A DNA stretch of 16,593 nt, taken from contig RKSB01000054.1 of NCBI GenBank assembly GCA_007571095.1, positions 1-16,593 of the forward strand. The letters are read 5' to 3'. This stretch comes from K189A clade bacterium. Lineage in GTDB: Bacteria > Pseudomonadota > Gammaproteobacteria > Pseudomonadales > Azotimanducaceae. The position numbers and the translations under genes are program-made. The notes below the pieces were generated by a model, which was not told where the DNA came from, did not search any database, and saw nothing but the letters and a program-made list of their open reading frames with translations. Below are positions 6,684 to 14,654 of the stretch, piece after piece; the stretch's first letter is position 1; each line of letters begins with the position of its first letter.

Positions 6684-7352
6684 AATCAGAATTTTATTAT
6701 GGCGGAGAAGCAGAGACTGTTGCTAAAAAATTGACGAAATTACTGAAAGCCAAACGAGATTTTTTTGACTACTGAGGTGGCAACAAGCACTCGCGCCACT
6801 GGTGATGCACTAGAAGGGATAGTTGCTGATAATCTTAAGGAACTGCTTGGTGACTGGTGCAAGGAATACTCAAGTGATTTTGCACGACGAGCAATGGCTG
6901 ACCTGGCTTTTACCGATAAACAGGATGTTCACTCTATTGTAGATGTCAAAACACACAGACAGGGGACCGGATTCAATATGCCCAACCTCACCTCGGTTGA
7001 AAGGTTGTCACGGCTGTACGAGTCAGATACCGACGTATTTTCGATAATCATCGTAAAGTACGAGGTCGTTCACAAAACTAAAGTGAATGTGACCAGTTGC
7101 ACATTTGTTCCAATTGAATTTTTGTCGTGGTGATGCCTGACCATAGGGGCTTTAGGCTGGGGACAAATCCAGATTGCCAATTCAAATAATATTGATGTAG
7201 TGAAAGGATATTCTCGTAAATCCTGGATGCTTGAGTTTTGCGAAAAAATGGAAACCTTTTATCCAAAAGAAATATGCAAGATAAACGGTAGGCTAAGCAG
7301 GTTTCGGGAAGTTCGCTCTTATTGGGAAAGTAAGCAGGATATTTGGAAGTAG
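6680..7352 (+). pseudogene. Type II restriction endonuclease, broken by a frameshift and an in-frame TGA
   Basis: Three consecutive pieces read as one protein of about 222 residues. Piece 1: GTG at 6680 (overlapping the methyltransferase TGA) to TGA 6773-6775, ending KAKRDFFDY. Piece 2: open from within the T7 tract (6760-6766) to TGA 7131-7133, including ATSTRATGDALEGIV and the likely catalytic D...VDVKTH motif with FNMPNLTSVERL after it. Piece 3: in the same frame after the TGA, LTIGALGWGQIQIANSNN to FYPKEICKINGRL, ending at TAG 7350-7352. Removing one T joins piece 1 to piece 2 as KRDFLTTEVATS. Asp, Asp and Lys at residues 46, 60 and 62 of piece 2 (counted from the TTG at 6765) fit a PD-(D/E)XK nuclease and resemble the LDVKT site of HincII. 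The pairing with a methyltransferase supports the assignment. With two lesions it is very unlikely to make active enzyme. Confidence 0.8.
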
Positions 7353-7449
7353 TTATTTCAAAGCACGACTATTTCTTAATCAATAATGGAAAATCTGATC
7401 CAAGCATATAACCCCCTCTTTTGAGCGTCCCAACCTCTGTCGAAGCCCG
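7353..7449. other. Intergenic stretch between the endonuclease relic and nadC
   Basis: This 97-bp stretch is AT-rich on the left and returns to core composition near 7411. It marks the right edge of the inserted segment. I found neither a copy of the tRNA-Thr 3' end nor a clear terminator hairpin. Confidence 0.5.
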
Positions 7450-8295
7450 CTATTCGCCGGTTACTCTCAGGGAAAAATCCACTGCAAGAACATTTTTGGT
7501 CAGGGCACCGACCGAAATATAGTCAACTCCGGTGGCGGCCAGTTTTTGCAGATTGCCCTTGTCGACACCGCCGGAGACCTCAAGCTTTATGCGACCGGCG
7601 TTCAATTGAACCGCCTGCTCAATCTCGTCGAGTTCGAAATCATCCAGCATGATGACATCGGGTCGGGCGGCTATTGCGGACTCGAGCTCAGCCAGATTCT
7701 CAACCTCAATCTCCAGCTTGATGCCAGGCAATCGCCGCCGGGCATCGGCGATCATGGCTGCCATACTGCGGCCTGCCGAGAGATGGTTTTCCTTGATTAG
7801 AAGCGCGTCAAACAGACCCATTCGATGGTTTTGGCCACCGCCACAGAGGACTGCATATTTTTGCGCACTCCGCAGCCCCGGAATGGTCTTTCGAGTGTCC
7901 AGTAACTGCGCACGAGTGCCGTCGAGAAGGCGAACATAGTCTCGGGTTGTGGTGGCGGTACCCGACAGCAGTTGAAGAAAGTTCAGGGCGGCCCGCTCGC
8001 CTGTCAGCAACGCCTTCATTGGACCGGTCAGTCGAGCACAGCAGGTTCCTGGCTTCACCGACTCCCCTTCGTTTACTCGCCATTCAATCTGCATCTGCGA
8101 ATCGAGTTGGCGATAGACCTCATTGACCCAATCCTGCCCGCAAATGACCGCCTGCTGATTACAGAAGATAGCCGCCGAACACTGCTTGTCGGGCAGCAGC
8201 AGTGCACTGATATCGCCTGAACCTATGTCTTCTTCCAGTGCCGAGGCAACCTGTCCCTGTAGATTGGTTGCTACCTGTGGAATAATTTCGCCCAT
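7450..8295 (-). CDS. nadC: Nicotinate-nucleotide pyrophosphorylase (quinolinate phosphoribosyltransferase)
   Basis: Converts quinolinate and phosphoribosyl pyrophosphate to nicotinate mononucleotide, CO2 and pyrophosphate in de novo NAD synthesis, in the cytosol. The 281 residues match the family length. Diagnostic segments are EEDIGSGDIS (21-30), GERAALNFLQLLSGTAT near 100, DTRKTIPGLR (133-142) with the GGGQNHRMGL stretch after it, KENH (168-171), and the C-terminal barrel strand VDYISVGALTK. The ATG at 8293-8295 fits the family N-terminus. It is divergent from ampD with 28 bp between the starts, as in Escherichia coli and Pseudomonas, so its promoter must reach into the ampD gene or lie in that gap. 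Confidence 0.97.
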   Translation of the reverse strand: MGEIIPQVATNLQGQVASALEEDIGSGDISALLLPDKQCSAAIFCNQQAVICGQDWVNEVYRQLDSQMQIEWRVNEGESVKPGTCCARLTGPMKALLTGERAALNFLQLLSGTATTTRDYVRLLDGTRAQLLDTRKTIPGLRSAQKYAVLCGGGQNHRMGLFDALLIKENHLSAGRSMAAMIADARRRLPGIKLEIEVENLAELESAIAARPDVIMLDDFELDEIEQAVQLNAGRIKLEVSGGVDKGNLQKLAATGVDYISVGALTKNVLAVDFSLRVTGE

Positions 8296-8323
8296 GCCAG
8301 GACCGCTACGCCTCTCGATCGGA

Positions 8324-8890
8324 ATGAATCAGGGTTTCAGGATACTTGAACACTGGTTGAGTCCAGTCGTTCGAACCCGCTCGCCAAACTATGACAACAG
8401 GCCGGATCCGGCTGATATCTCTCTGCTGGTTATTCATTCTATCAGCCTGCCTCCCGGCGAATTCGGCGGGAATTATATCAGCAGCCTGTTCTGCAACAGG
8501 CTCGATTGCCGAGGGCATTCGAGCTTCGACAGCCTGAGAAACCTGACAGTGTCCAGCCATCTGTTGATTCGCCGAGATGGTGGAACGGTGCAGTTCGTGG
8601 CTTTCGATAAACGGGCATGGCATGCGGGCCAATCCTGTTTTGAAGGCCGCCAGTCATGCAACGACTTTGCCGTTGGTATTGAGCTTGAAGGTTGCGACAC
8701 CGTCCCTTACAGCGAGGTGCAATATCATCGGCTGGCGGAAATCATTTCCGTACTTTCGAACGCCTATCCGAAAATTCATCGAGAACGTATTGTCGGCCAT
8801 TCGGACATTGCTGCCGGCAGAAAAACAGATCCGGGCCCCATGTTTGACTGGCCTCGGCTCGCCTCCAGACTTCGTTCAATATCTGAATGA
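8324..8890 (+). CDS. ampD: 1,6-anhydro-N-acetylmuramyl-L-alanine amidase
   Basis: Cytosolic zinc amidase of peptidoglycan recycling: it removes the stem peptide from anhydromuropeptides imported by AmpG, and its loss derepresses AmpC beta-lactamase in many Gram-negatives. With the ATG at 8324 the product has 188 residues, the normal length. The frame is open upstream, but only from 8324 does the N-terminus resemble the family (SPNYDNRPDPADISLLVIHSISLPPG). Zinc ligands by family alignment are H38, H159 and D169 (in GHSDIAAGRKTDPGP), with E120 in GIELEG as a likely catalytic residue. No ampE follows; aceE begins 37 bp downstream. ampG lies on the other side of aceEF, so both ends of the recycling route are in this window. 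Confidence 0.95.
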   Translation: MNQGFRILEHWLSPVVRTRSPNYDNRPDPADISLLVIHSISLPPGEFGGNYISSLFCNRLDCRGHSSFDSLRNLTVSSHLLIRRDGGTVQFVAFDKRAWHAGQSCFEGRQSCNDFAVGIELEGCDTVPYSEVQYHRLAEIISVLSNAYPKIHRERIVGHSDIAAGRKTDPGPMFDWPRLASRLRSISE

Positions 8891-8927
8891 AGTACAATGG
8901 ACAGAGTCCAAATATCGATCCGAGTAT

Positions 8928-11600
8928 ATGCCCTCTTCATCGACTGTCGAAGATCTGTGCCCTGAAGAAACTGCAGAGTGGCTGGAATCGCTTGAATCGG
9001 TTATTCACCACGCCAGCCCCGAGCGAGCCCGCTTTTTACTGCGCCGGCTGGCCGACTCGCTCATCAGCAGAGGTGGCGAATCGCCCTACAGTGCGGTCAC
9101 TCCCTACCGCAACACCATCCTTCCCGAGGCCGAAGCCCTGTTTCCGGGTGATGTCTATATGGAGAGAAAGATTCGCTCGATCATTCGCTGGAATGCTCTG
9201 GCCATGGTCGTTCGCTCCAATATGGACGACAACGACCTGGGCGGCCATATTTCAAGCTTTTCTTCCAGTGCCACCCTGTACGATGTCGGCTTCAATCACT
9301 TTTTTCGCGCACCTTCGGAAGGCCATCTGGGCGATCTGATCTACTACCAGGGCCACAGCTCGCCCGGTATCTATGCCCGTTCTTTTCTGGAAGGCCGATT
9401 TGAAGAGTCGCATCTCGACCATTTTCGCCGAGAAAGTGTTCGCGGACAGGGTCTTTCGTCCTATCCGCACCCCTGGCTGATGCCGGATTACTGGCAGTTT
9501 CCCACTGTATCCATGGGGCTTGGCCCCATTCAGGCGATCTATCAGGCACATGTAATCAAGTATCTGGATGCGCGTAATCTGGTCCCCATGTCTGACCGCA
9601 AGGTATGGGCGTTTCTGGGCGACGGCGAATGTGACGAACCGGAATCCCTGGGTGCCATCTCGCTGGCCGGCAGAGAACGGCTGGACAACCTTGTTTTTGT
9701 CGTCAACTGCAACCTTCAACGTCTCGATGGTCCGGTTCGAGGCAACGGCAAGATCATTCAGGAACTGGAAGGCGTTTTTCGTGGTGCCGGCTGGAATGTG
9801 ATCAAGGTGGTGTGGGGCCGGCTTTGGGACACTCTTCTGGCGAGAGACCACAAGGGGCTGCTTCAGCATCAGATGGACGTCACGGTGGACGGTGAATATC
9901 AAAACTGCAAGGCGCGTGGTGGTGCCTACACTCGAGAGCATTTTTTCGGTGCCAACGAGGAATTGAAAGCCATGGTGGCCGACTTGTCGGATGAAGAAAT
10001 CATGCAGCTCAACCGGGGCGGGCATGATCCTTACAAGGTTTATGCCGCTTATGCCGCTGCCTGTGCCTGCAAGGACAAGCCAACCGTCATTCTGGCCAAG
10101 ACCATCAAGGGCTACGGTCTGGGTTCTGCGGTAGAAGCAGAGAATGTTACCCACAGCGTCAAGAAGTTGAGCGGAGAGGCCCTTCGAAGATTTCGTGATC
10201 GATTCGACATTCCCCTGACCGATGAAGAACTGGAAAACGTTCCCTACTATCGCCCGCCACCCGATTCTCCAGAAATTCAGTATATGAAGAAGTCGAGAGA
10301 AGCACTGGGCGGCTCTCTGCCCCAACGCTTCTCTCAAGCACCGCCGCTACCGCTAATTCCTGCGTCTACATTGAAGCAGTTCTCGGCGGGTCTCGACCGC
10401 AGGGTGTCGACAACCATGGCCTTTGTGCGCATGCTCTCGACGCTTGTTCGTGATGCCGAAATAGGCCCTCGAGTGGTTCCGATTGTGCCAGACGAGGCAA
10501 GGACTTTCGGCATGGAAGGCATGTTTCGTCAGCTCGGCATCTATTCTTCCGAAGGTCAGCTGTATGAGCCGGTCGACTCTCGGCAGATCACCGCCTATCG
10601 CGAGAGCAAGGACGGCCAGGTACTGGAAGAAGGGATTTCGGAAGCGGGTGCTTTTTCGGCCTGGCTGGCGGCTGCCACCAGCTATTCAACCAACCGTTAC
10701 ACACTCATCCCGTTTTATGTGTTCTATTCCATGTTCGGCTTTCAAAGGGTGGGTGACCTGGCCTGGGCGGCAGGCGACTCTCAGGCCCGAGGCTTTCTGA
10801 TTGGTGCGACTTCGGGGCGCACCACCCTGAACGGCGAAGGCCTCCAGCATCAGGATGGCCACAGCCATATTCTTGCCGACACTATTCCCAACTGCATCTC
10901 TTACGACCCGGCCTATGCCGGTGAGTTGGCGGTCATCCTTCGGCACGGTCTGAAGCGAATGTACAGCGACTGCGAAAGCGTCTTCTTCTACATTACCCTG
11001 ACCAACGAAAACATGACCCATCCGCCTCTGCCCGAAGGTGCCGAAGAGGGTGTTGTCAAGGGAATCTATTGCCTGGAGAGAGATTTTACCGAGCCTTCGG
11101 ATCCTCTCAGTGTGCAGTTGCTGGGCTCGGGAGCCATATTGTCTGAGGCCAGAGCCGCCGCCAAACTGCTGCGTGAAGAGTATGGTTGTGCGGTCAATGT
11201 CTGGAGTGTGACCAGCTTCAGCGAATTGAAGCGAGAGGCTCTGGATTGCGAGCGCTGGAACATGCTGCATCCCGATCAGGAGCCGAAAGTGCCCTGGGTC
11301 GCACTTAAGCTGGGTTCGGCAGAGACAGTCAAGGTGGCCGTGTCTGATTATCTGAAATCGCATGCCGGCTCGGTTGCTTCGTTTGTGCCCGGCGGCCTGA
11401 AGGTTCTGGGGACGGACGGCTTTGGTCGGTCAGATACTCGCCAGGCCCTTCGCCAGTTCTTTGAAATTGATCGCTACTATATTACCGTCAGTGCCCTGCA
11501 CGGCCTGATGCTCAAACAGCGAATTCCAGCCGGCAAGGTCATGGCCGCCCTCAAGAAATTTGAAATCAACCCCGAGAAGCTGAACGCCAGATTCGCTTAG
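8928..11600 (+). CDS. aceE: Pyruvate dehydrogenase E1 component (homodimeric type)
   Basis: Thiamine diphosphate-dependent decarboxylase that acetylates the lipoyl groups of E2, linking glycolysis to the citric acid cycle. From the ATG at 8928 it has 890 residues, against 887 in Escherichia coli, and aligns from PEETAEWLESLESVI to the end (FEINPEKLNARFA). The thiamine diphosphate motif starts GDGECDEPES (231-240) and ends NCNLQRLDGPV (260-270). Active-site histidines H107 and H143 match H106 and H142 of the E. coli enzyme. The open frame extends upstream to 8577, but that part is an out-of-frame reading of ampD. It directly follows ampD, with no pdhR or ampE between, and precedes aceF by 23 bp. 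Confidence 0.97.
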   Translation: MPSSSTVEDLCPEETAEWLESLESVIHHASPERARFLLRRLADSLISRGGESPYSAVTPYRNTILPEAEALFPGDVYMERKIRSIIRWNALAMVVRSNMDDNDLGGHISSFSSSATLYDVGFNHFFRAPSEGHLGDLIYYQGHSSPGIYARSFLEGRFEESHLDHFRRESVRGQGLSSYPHPWLMPDYWQFPTVSMGLGPIQAIYQAHVIKYLDARNLVPMSDRKVWAFLGDGECDEPESLGAISLAGRERLDNLVFVVNCNLQRLDGPVRGNGKIIQELEGVFRGAGWNVIKVVWGRLWDTLLARDHKGLLQHQMDVTVDGEYQNCKARGGAYTREHFFGANEELKAMVADLSDEEIMQLNRGGHDPYKVYAAYAAACACKDKPTVILAKTIKGYGLGSAVEAENVTHSVKKLSGEALRRFRDRFDIPLTDEELENVPYYRPPPDSPEIQYMKKSREALGGSLPQRFSQAPPLPLIPASTLKQFSAGLDRRVSTTMAFVRMLSTLVRDAEIGPRVVPIVPDEARTFGMEGMFRQLGIYSSEGQLYEPVDSRQITAYRESKDGQVLEEGISEAGAFSAWLAAATSYSTNRYTLIPFYVFYSMFGFQRVGDLAWAAGDSQARGFLIGATSGRTTLNGEGLQHQDGHSHILADTIPNCISYDPAYAGELAVILRHGLKRMYSDCESVFFYITLTNENMTHPPLPEGAEEGVVKGIYCLERDFTEPSDPLSVQLLGSGAILSEARAAAKLLREEYGCAVNVWSVTSFSELKREALDCERWNMLHPDQEPKVPWVALKLGSAETVKVAVSDYLKSHAGSVASFVPGGLKVLGTDGFGRSDTRQALRQFFEIDRYYITVSALHGLMLKQRIPAGKVMAALKKFEINPEKLNARFA

Positions 11601-11623
11601 GTTTATTTCTGCGGAGAGGACGA

Positions 11624-12967
11624 ATGGATCGCGAAATCAAAATCCCCGATGTCGGCGACATTGACAATGTCGAAGTGATCGAGATTTGCGTGGCCAGGGG
11701 CGACAGGGTCAAGTGCAACGATGTTCTGGTTGTTCTGGAGTCGGACAAGGCTTCCATGGAAGTGACCACCGACTACGAGGGCGAAGTCAAGGACATCAAG
11801 GTAGCACTGGGCGACAAGGTGCAGACGGACTCGCCGGTCGTCACTCTGGGGCTGAGCGAACAGGCGGCAGCCTCGGAACCCGTAGAGCAGCCGGAAAGCA
11901 AGAGTGCTTCATCTTCATCGCCACCTCCTCCTTCTTCATCGCCACCTTCATCGCCTCCGCCATCACCGCCTCCGCCAAAAGCCGACGACACAGATGCTCC
12001 TGTCCGCTCTTCGGCTCAGGAGGCTGTGGAACAAGCGAAGGCAGAACCTGTTCGGCCGGCTGCCCGGAAAGAGGTTTATGCCGGTCCCGGTGTGCGCAAG
12101 CTGGCCCGTGAACTGGGCATCGATCTGACTCAGGTCGCACCGACCGGCCGACATGGACGCATTCTCAAGGAGGATGTGCAGTCTCATGTCAGAAGCCGGC
12201 TTTCCTCTTCTCTGTCGGCCTCCGGCGTTGCATCGAACCTTCCGGCAATAGACTTCAGCCGCTTCGGCGAAGTGGATATTCAGCCGCTTGAAAGGATTGT
12301 CCTGAAGACCGCCGCCCGCTTGCAGCAGGGATGGCAGACTGTACCCCAGGTGACTCAGCATGAAGAGGTTGATATTACTGAACTGGAGGCATTCCGAAAG
12401 GGCCTGCGGGCCAACCCGGCAAACACCCACAAGCCGAAGCTGACACCTTTGCCCTTCATTCTCAAAGCCTGCGCGTCGGCACTGGCCGTTCACAAAAAAC
12501 TCAACTGCTCTCTGAGTCATGACGGCCAAAGCTATGTTTTTAAGAAATATGTGCATATCGGAGTGGCGGTGGATACGCCGTCAGGGCTGGTTGTACCAGT
12601 TATTCGGAATGTTGAGGAAAAGGGCATTTGGGAACTCGGCGAGGAAATTCGAGTGCTTTCTGAAAAGGCGATTAAAGGCCAGCTAAAGCCGCAGGAACTT
12701 CAGGGTGGTTCCTTCACTGTATCCAGCCTGGGCAATCTCGGTGGAACCGGCTTTACACCCATAGTCAACCCTCCCGAGGTCGGAATTCTGGGTGTAGCCC
12801 GAGTCCAGTCCAGGCCGGTTTATCGGCAGCATGAACTGGCCGAAAGACAAATGCTGCCCTTGTCCCTGTCTTACGACCACAGAGTCGTCAATGGAGCCGA
12901 TGCCGGCCGGTTCATGGTCGATCTGGCCGACCGGCTCAGGGATATACGGATTTTGTTGCTGGACTAG
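11624..12967 (+). CDS. aceF: Pyruvate dehydrogenase E2 component, dihydrolipoyl acetyltransferase
   Basis: Core of the pyruvate dehydrogenase complex; transfers acetyl groups from its lipoyl arm to CoA. The 447 residues contain one lipoyl domain (1-77) with the lipoyl lysine K42 in ESDKASM, a Ser/Pro linker (about 94-118), a peripheral subunit-binding domain (about 150-185, GPGVRKLARELGIDL), and the catalytic domain with SYDHRVVNG near the C-terminus (H419). The aspartate of the usual HxxxDG motif is asparagine here (N423). The E. coli enzyme has three lipoyl domains; a single one is common elsewhere. A purine-rich ribosome site (ggagagga) precedes the ATG. The 3' end overlaps ampG tail to tail by 32 bp. 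No lpd follows, so E3 must be encoded elsewhere. Confidence 0.96.
   Translation: MDREIKIPDVGDIDNVEVIEICVARGDRVKCNDVLVVLESDKASMEVTTDYEGEVKDIKVALGDKVQTDSPVVTLGLSEQAAASEPVEQPESKSASSSSPPPPSSSPPSSPPPSPPPPKADDTDAPVRSSAQEAVEQAKAEPVRPAARKEVYAGPGVRKLARELGIDLTQVAPTGRHGRILKEDVQSHVRSRLSSSLSASGVASNLPAIDFSRFGEVDIQPLERIVLKTAARLQQGWQTVPQVTQHEEVDITELEAFRKGLRANPANTHKPKLTPLPFILKACASALAVHKKLNCSLSHDGQSYVFKKYVHIGVAVDTPSGLVVPVIRNVEEKGIWELGEEIRVLSEKAIKGQLKPQELQGGSFTVSSLGNLGGTGFTPIVNPPEVGILGVARVQSRPVYRQHELAERQMLPLSLSYDHRVVNGADAGRFMVDLADRLRDIRILLLD
11903..11977 (+). repeat. Low-complexity Ser/Pro-coding linker of aceF
   Basis: Short TCA/TCG and CC(T/A/G) codon repeats code a linker of almost only serine and proline (roughly residues 94-118). 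It separates the lipoyl domain from the subunit-binding domain and replaces the more usual Ala/Pro-rich swinging arm. The low complexity makes it prone to length variation. Confidence 0.75.
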
Positions 12968-14636
12968 AGGTGCTCAAGGCACCGGCTGCATTCTCCGGCA
13001 GCGATTCTTCGGCGGAAAAGCCCTGCTTGCTTCTTGTGCCGATGAAGTAAACCAGAAAGACCACCGGTACCCCCAGAACTGCTGTCAGCAGGAAGAAGTT
13101 GCTGTAACCCATGGCTTCTACCAGGGTTCCTGAATAACCGCCGATCAGCTTGGGAAAAAGCGTCATCAGGGAACTGAAAATGGCGTACTGAGTGGCGGTA
13201 AAAGCCGTATTGGTCAAGCTGGAAAGCCAGGCGATGAAGGCGGCAATGGACAACCCCTGACTCAAGTTGTCGGCTGCGATCACTGCGGCCAGATAATAGA
13301 TATTGGGTTCGATGCGGGCGATCCACATAAACAGCAGGTTGGTCAGAGCAACCAGCACAGCACCGATGATCAGCATGCGCAGAATGCCGACCCGCATCAC
13401 CAGAAGCCCGCCCACAAAGCTGCCGCAAATGGTCATGAAAACGCCAAATGTCTTGCTGACTCCGGCGATTTCGGCTTTGCTGTAGCCGACATCCTGATAG
13501 AACACATTGGCAATGACACCCAGAACGATATCGGCGATGCGATAGAAGCCGACCAACAGCAAAATCCACCAGGCCATTCGGCCATACCGCCGAAAAAAGT
13601 CGACAACTGGCGACGAGTAGCTTTCTCGAAACAGGTCCGGCCGAATCCAGTGCAGTCGAACCGCTGCAAAAGCCACTCCAAAAGCCGTTGCCAGGGCCAG
13701 CAACAGAACCGAGGTCGAGTAGAGAAAGGCCTCGACCGGCAAAGACGCAAGCCCCAGATCGGCCGCCGACGGAGTGGCAACAAAGACACAGATGATGACC
13801 AGTATCGATGCCACAAAAACGACAAAGAGCTTTGCATAATCTATTGCCGGGTAAGGGTAGTCTCGTGCCGCCGGACCGCCCGAAGATTCGTCTATAGGAT
13901 TAGCTGAGGGCTCTTCTATAGGATTAGCTGAGGGCTCTTCTATAGGAATGGCTGAGGATTCTTCTATAGGATTAGCTGAGGATTTGTCTATAGGAATGGC
14001 TGAGGGCTCCTTTATAACAAGAGTAGTGACTAGCCCGATGGCCATCATCAGAACCATGCACAGATAGGCGTTTCGCCAGGCCTCATAAACATAGTCAAGA
14101 CGTGTACTGCCGAACCACTGGGCAAGATAAAGTACGCCTGCACCCGCCAGCAGGGTGGCCACTCTGTAGCCGGTGATATAGGTCGAAGCCAGCATGGCCT
14201 GTAGTCTCGGGCTGGCCAGTTCAATTCTCAGTGCATCAATGACCACATCCTGAGTGGCCGACGAAAAGCCCAGCAAAACGGCAGCCAGTGCCATGGCCAG
14301 CGTGGAGTTTTGAGGGTTGGTAAAGGCCATCCAGGCGATGGCGACCATCACACCGCCCTGAGAGAGAAGCAACCAGCTCCGCCGCCGCCCAAGCCGAAAA
14401 CTCAGCCATGGCACTGGCAACTTGTCTATCAGGGGTGCCCAGACGAACTTGAAAGAATAGCCGAGGGCAGCCCAACTGAAGAAAGTAACGGTCGATTTAC
14501 GAATGCCGGCTTCGCTGAGCCAGATCGAGAGGCTGGAGAATATGAGCAGTACAGGTATGCCGGCAGAGAATCCCAGCGCCAGCATGATCCAGACCGACCG
14601 CTCTCGCCACCAGGGTTTGTGTACTTGTCTGGTCAA
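12936..14636 (-). CDS. ampG: Muropeptide permease (major facilitator superfamily)
   Basis: Inner-membrane importer of GlcNAc-anhydroMurNAc peptides released during wall turnover, feeding AmpD and the rest of the recycling pathway. The 566-residue product has many hydrophobic segments in two halves. Family-typical stretches include LGFSAGIPVLLIFSSLSIWLSE at the N-terminus, FKFVWAPLIDKLPVP, LGRRRSWLL and SSATQDVVIDALRIE. The two halves are joined by a long cytoplasmic loop (about 207-255) that holds an 8-residue tandem repeat. The start appears to be a TTG at 14634-14636 preceded by GAG; no ATG is available near it. It is the last gene of a run with the Nudix and alkyltransferase-like genes (18-bp gap). 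Its last 32 bp lie under the end of aceF. Confidence 0.92.
   Translation of the reverse strand: MTRQVHKPWWRERSVWIMLALGFSAGIPVLLIFSSLSIWLSEAGIRKSTVTFFSWAALGYSFKFVWAPLIDKLPVPWLSFRLGRRRSWLLLSQGGVMVAIAWMAFTNPQNSTLAMALAAVLLGFSSATQDVVIDALRIELASPRLQAMLASTYITGYRVATLLAGAGVLYLAQWFGSTRLDYVYEAWRNAYLCMVLMMAIGLVTTLVIKEPSAIPIDKSSANPIEESSAIPIEEPSANPIEEPSANPIDESSGGPAARDYPYPAIDYAKLFVVFVASILVIICVFVATPSAADLGLASLPVEAFLYSTSVLLLALATAFGVAFAAVRLHWIRPDLFRESYSSPVVDFFRRYGRMAWWILLLVGFYRIADIVLGVIANVFYQDVGYSKAEIAGVSKTFGVFMTICGSFVGGLLVMRVGILRMLIIGAVLVALTNLLFMWIARIEPNIYYLAAVIAADNLSQGLSIAAFIAWLSSLTNTAFTATQYAIFSSLMTLFPKLIGGYSGTLVEAMGYSNFFLLTAVLGVPVVFLVYFIGTRSKQGFSAEESLPENAAGALSTSSPATKSVYP
13891..14010. repeat. Five 24-bp tandem units inside ampG
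   Basis: A 24-bp unit starting tctataggattagctgaggg recurs at 13891, 13915, 13939, 13963 and 13987, with a degenerate trace at 14011. On the minus strand each unit codes eight residues of the pattern (E/K)(P/S)SA(N/I)PI(E/D). Unit copies differ at a few positions, with two alternating versions (GCTAATCCT and GCCATTCCT), so the array is not freshly amplified. Confidence 0.95.
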
Positions 14637-14654
14637 TGACTCGATAAGCCCGCT

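Noticed and set aside
7131..7133. The TGA in the endonuclease as a selenocysteine or recoded codon.
   Set aside because: TGA ends several intact genes here (pilB, pilC, coaE, ampD, ampG, Nudix), no selenocysteine element was seen, and the same gene has a frameshift as well. Gene decay explains it better.
8577..8927. Upstream extension of the aceE reading frame, giving a 1007-residue protein.
   Set aside because: This part is an out-of-frame reading of ampD; homology to AceE starts just after the ATG at 8928.
9252..10337. A 361-codon open frame antisense to aceE, the longest shadow frame in the window.
   Set aside because: No recognisable family, composition typical of a reverse reading of a conserved gene, and aceE is intact on the other strand.
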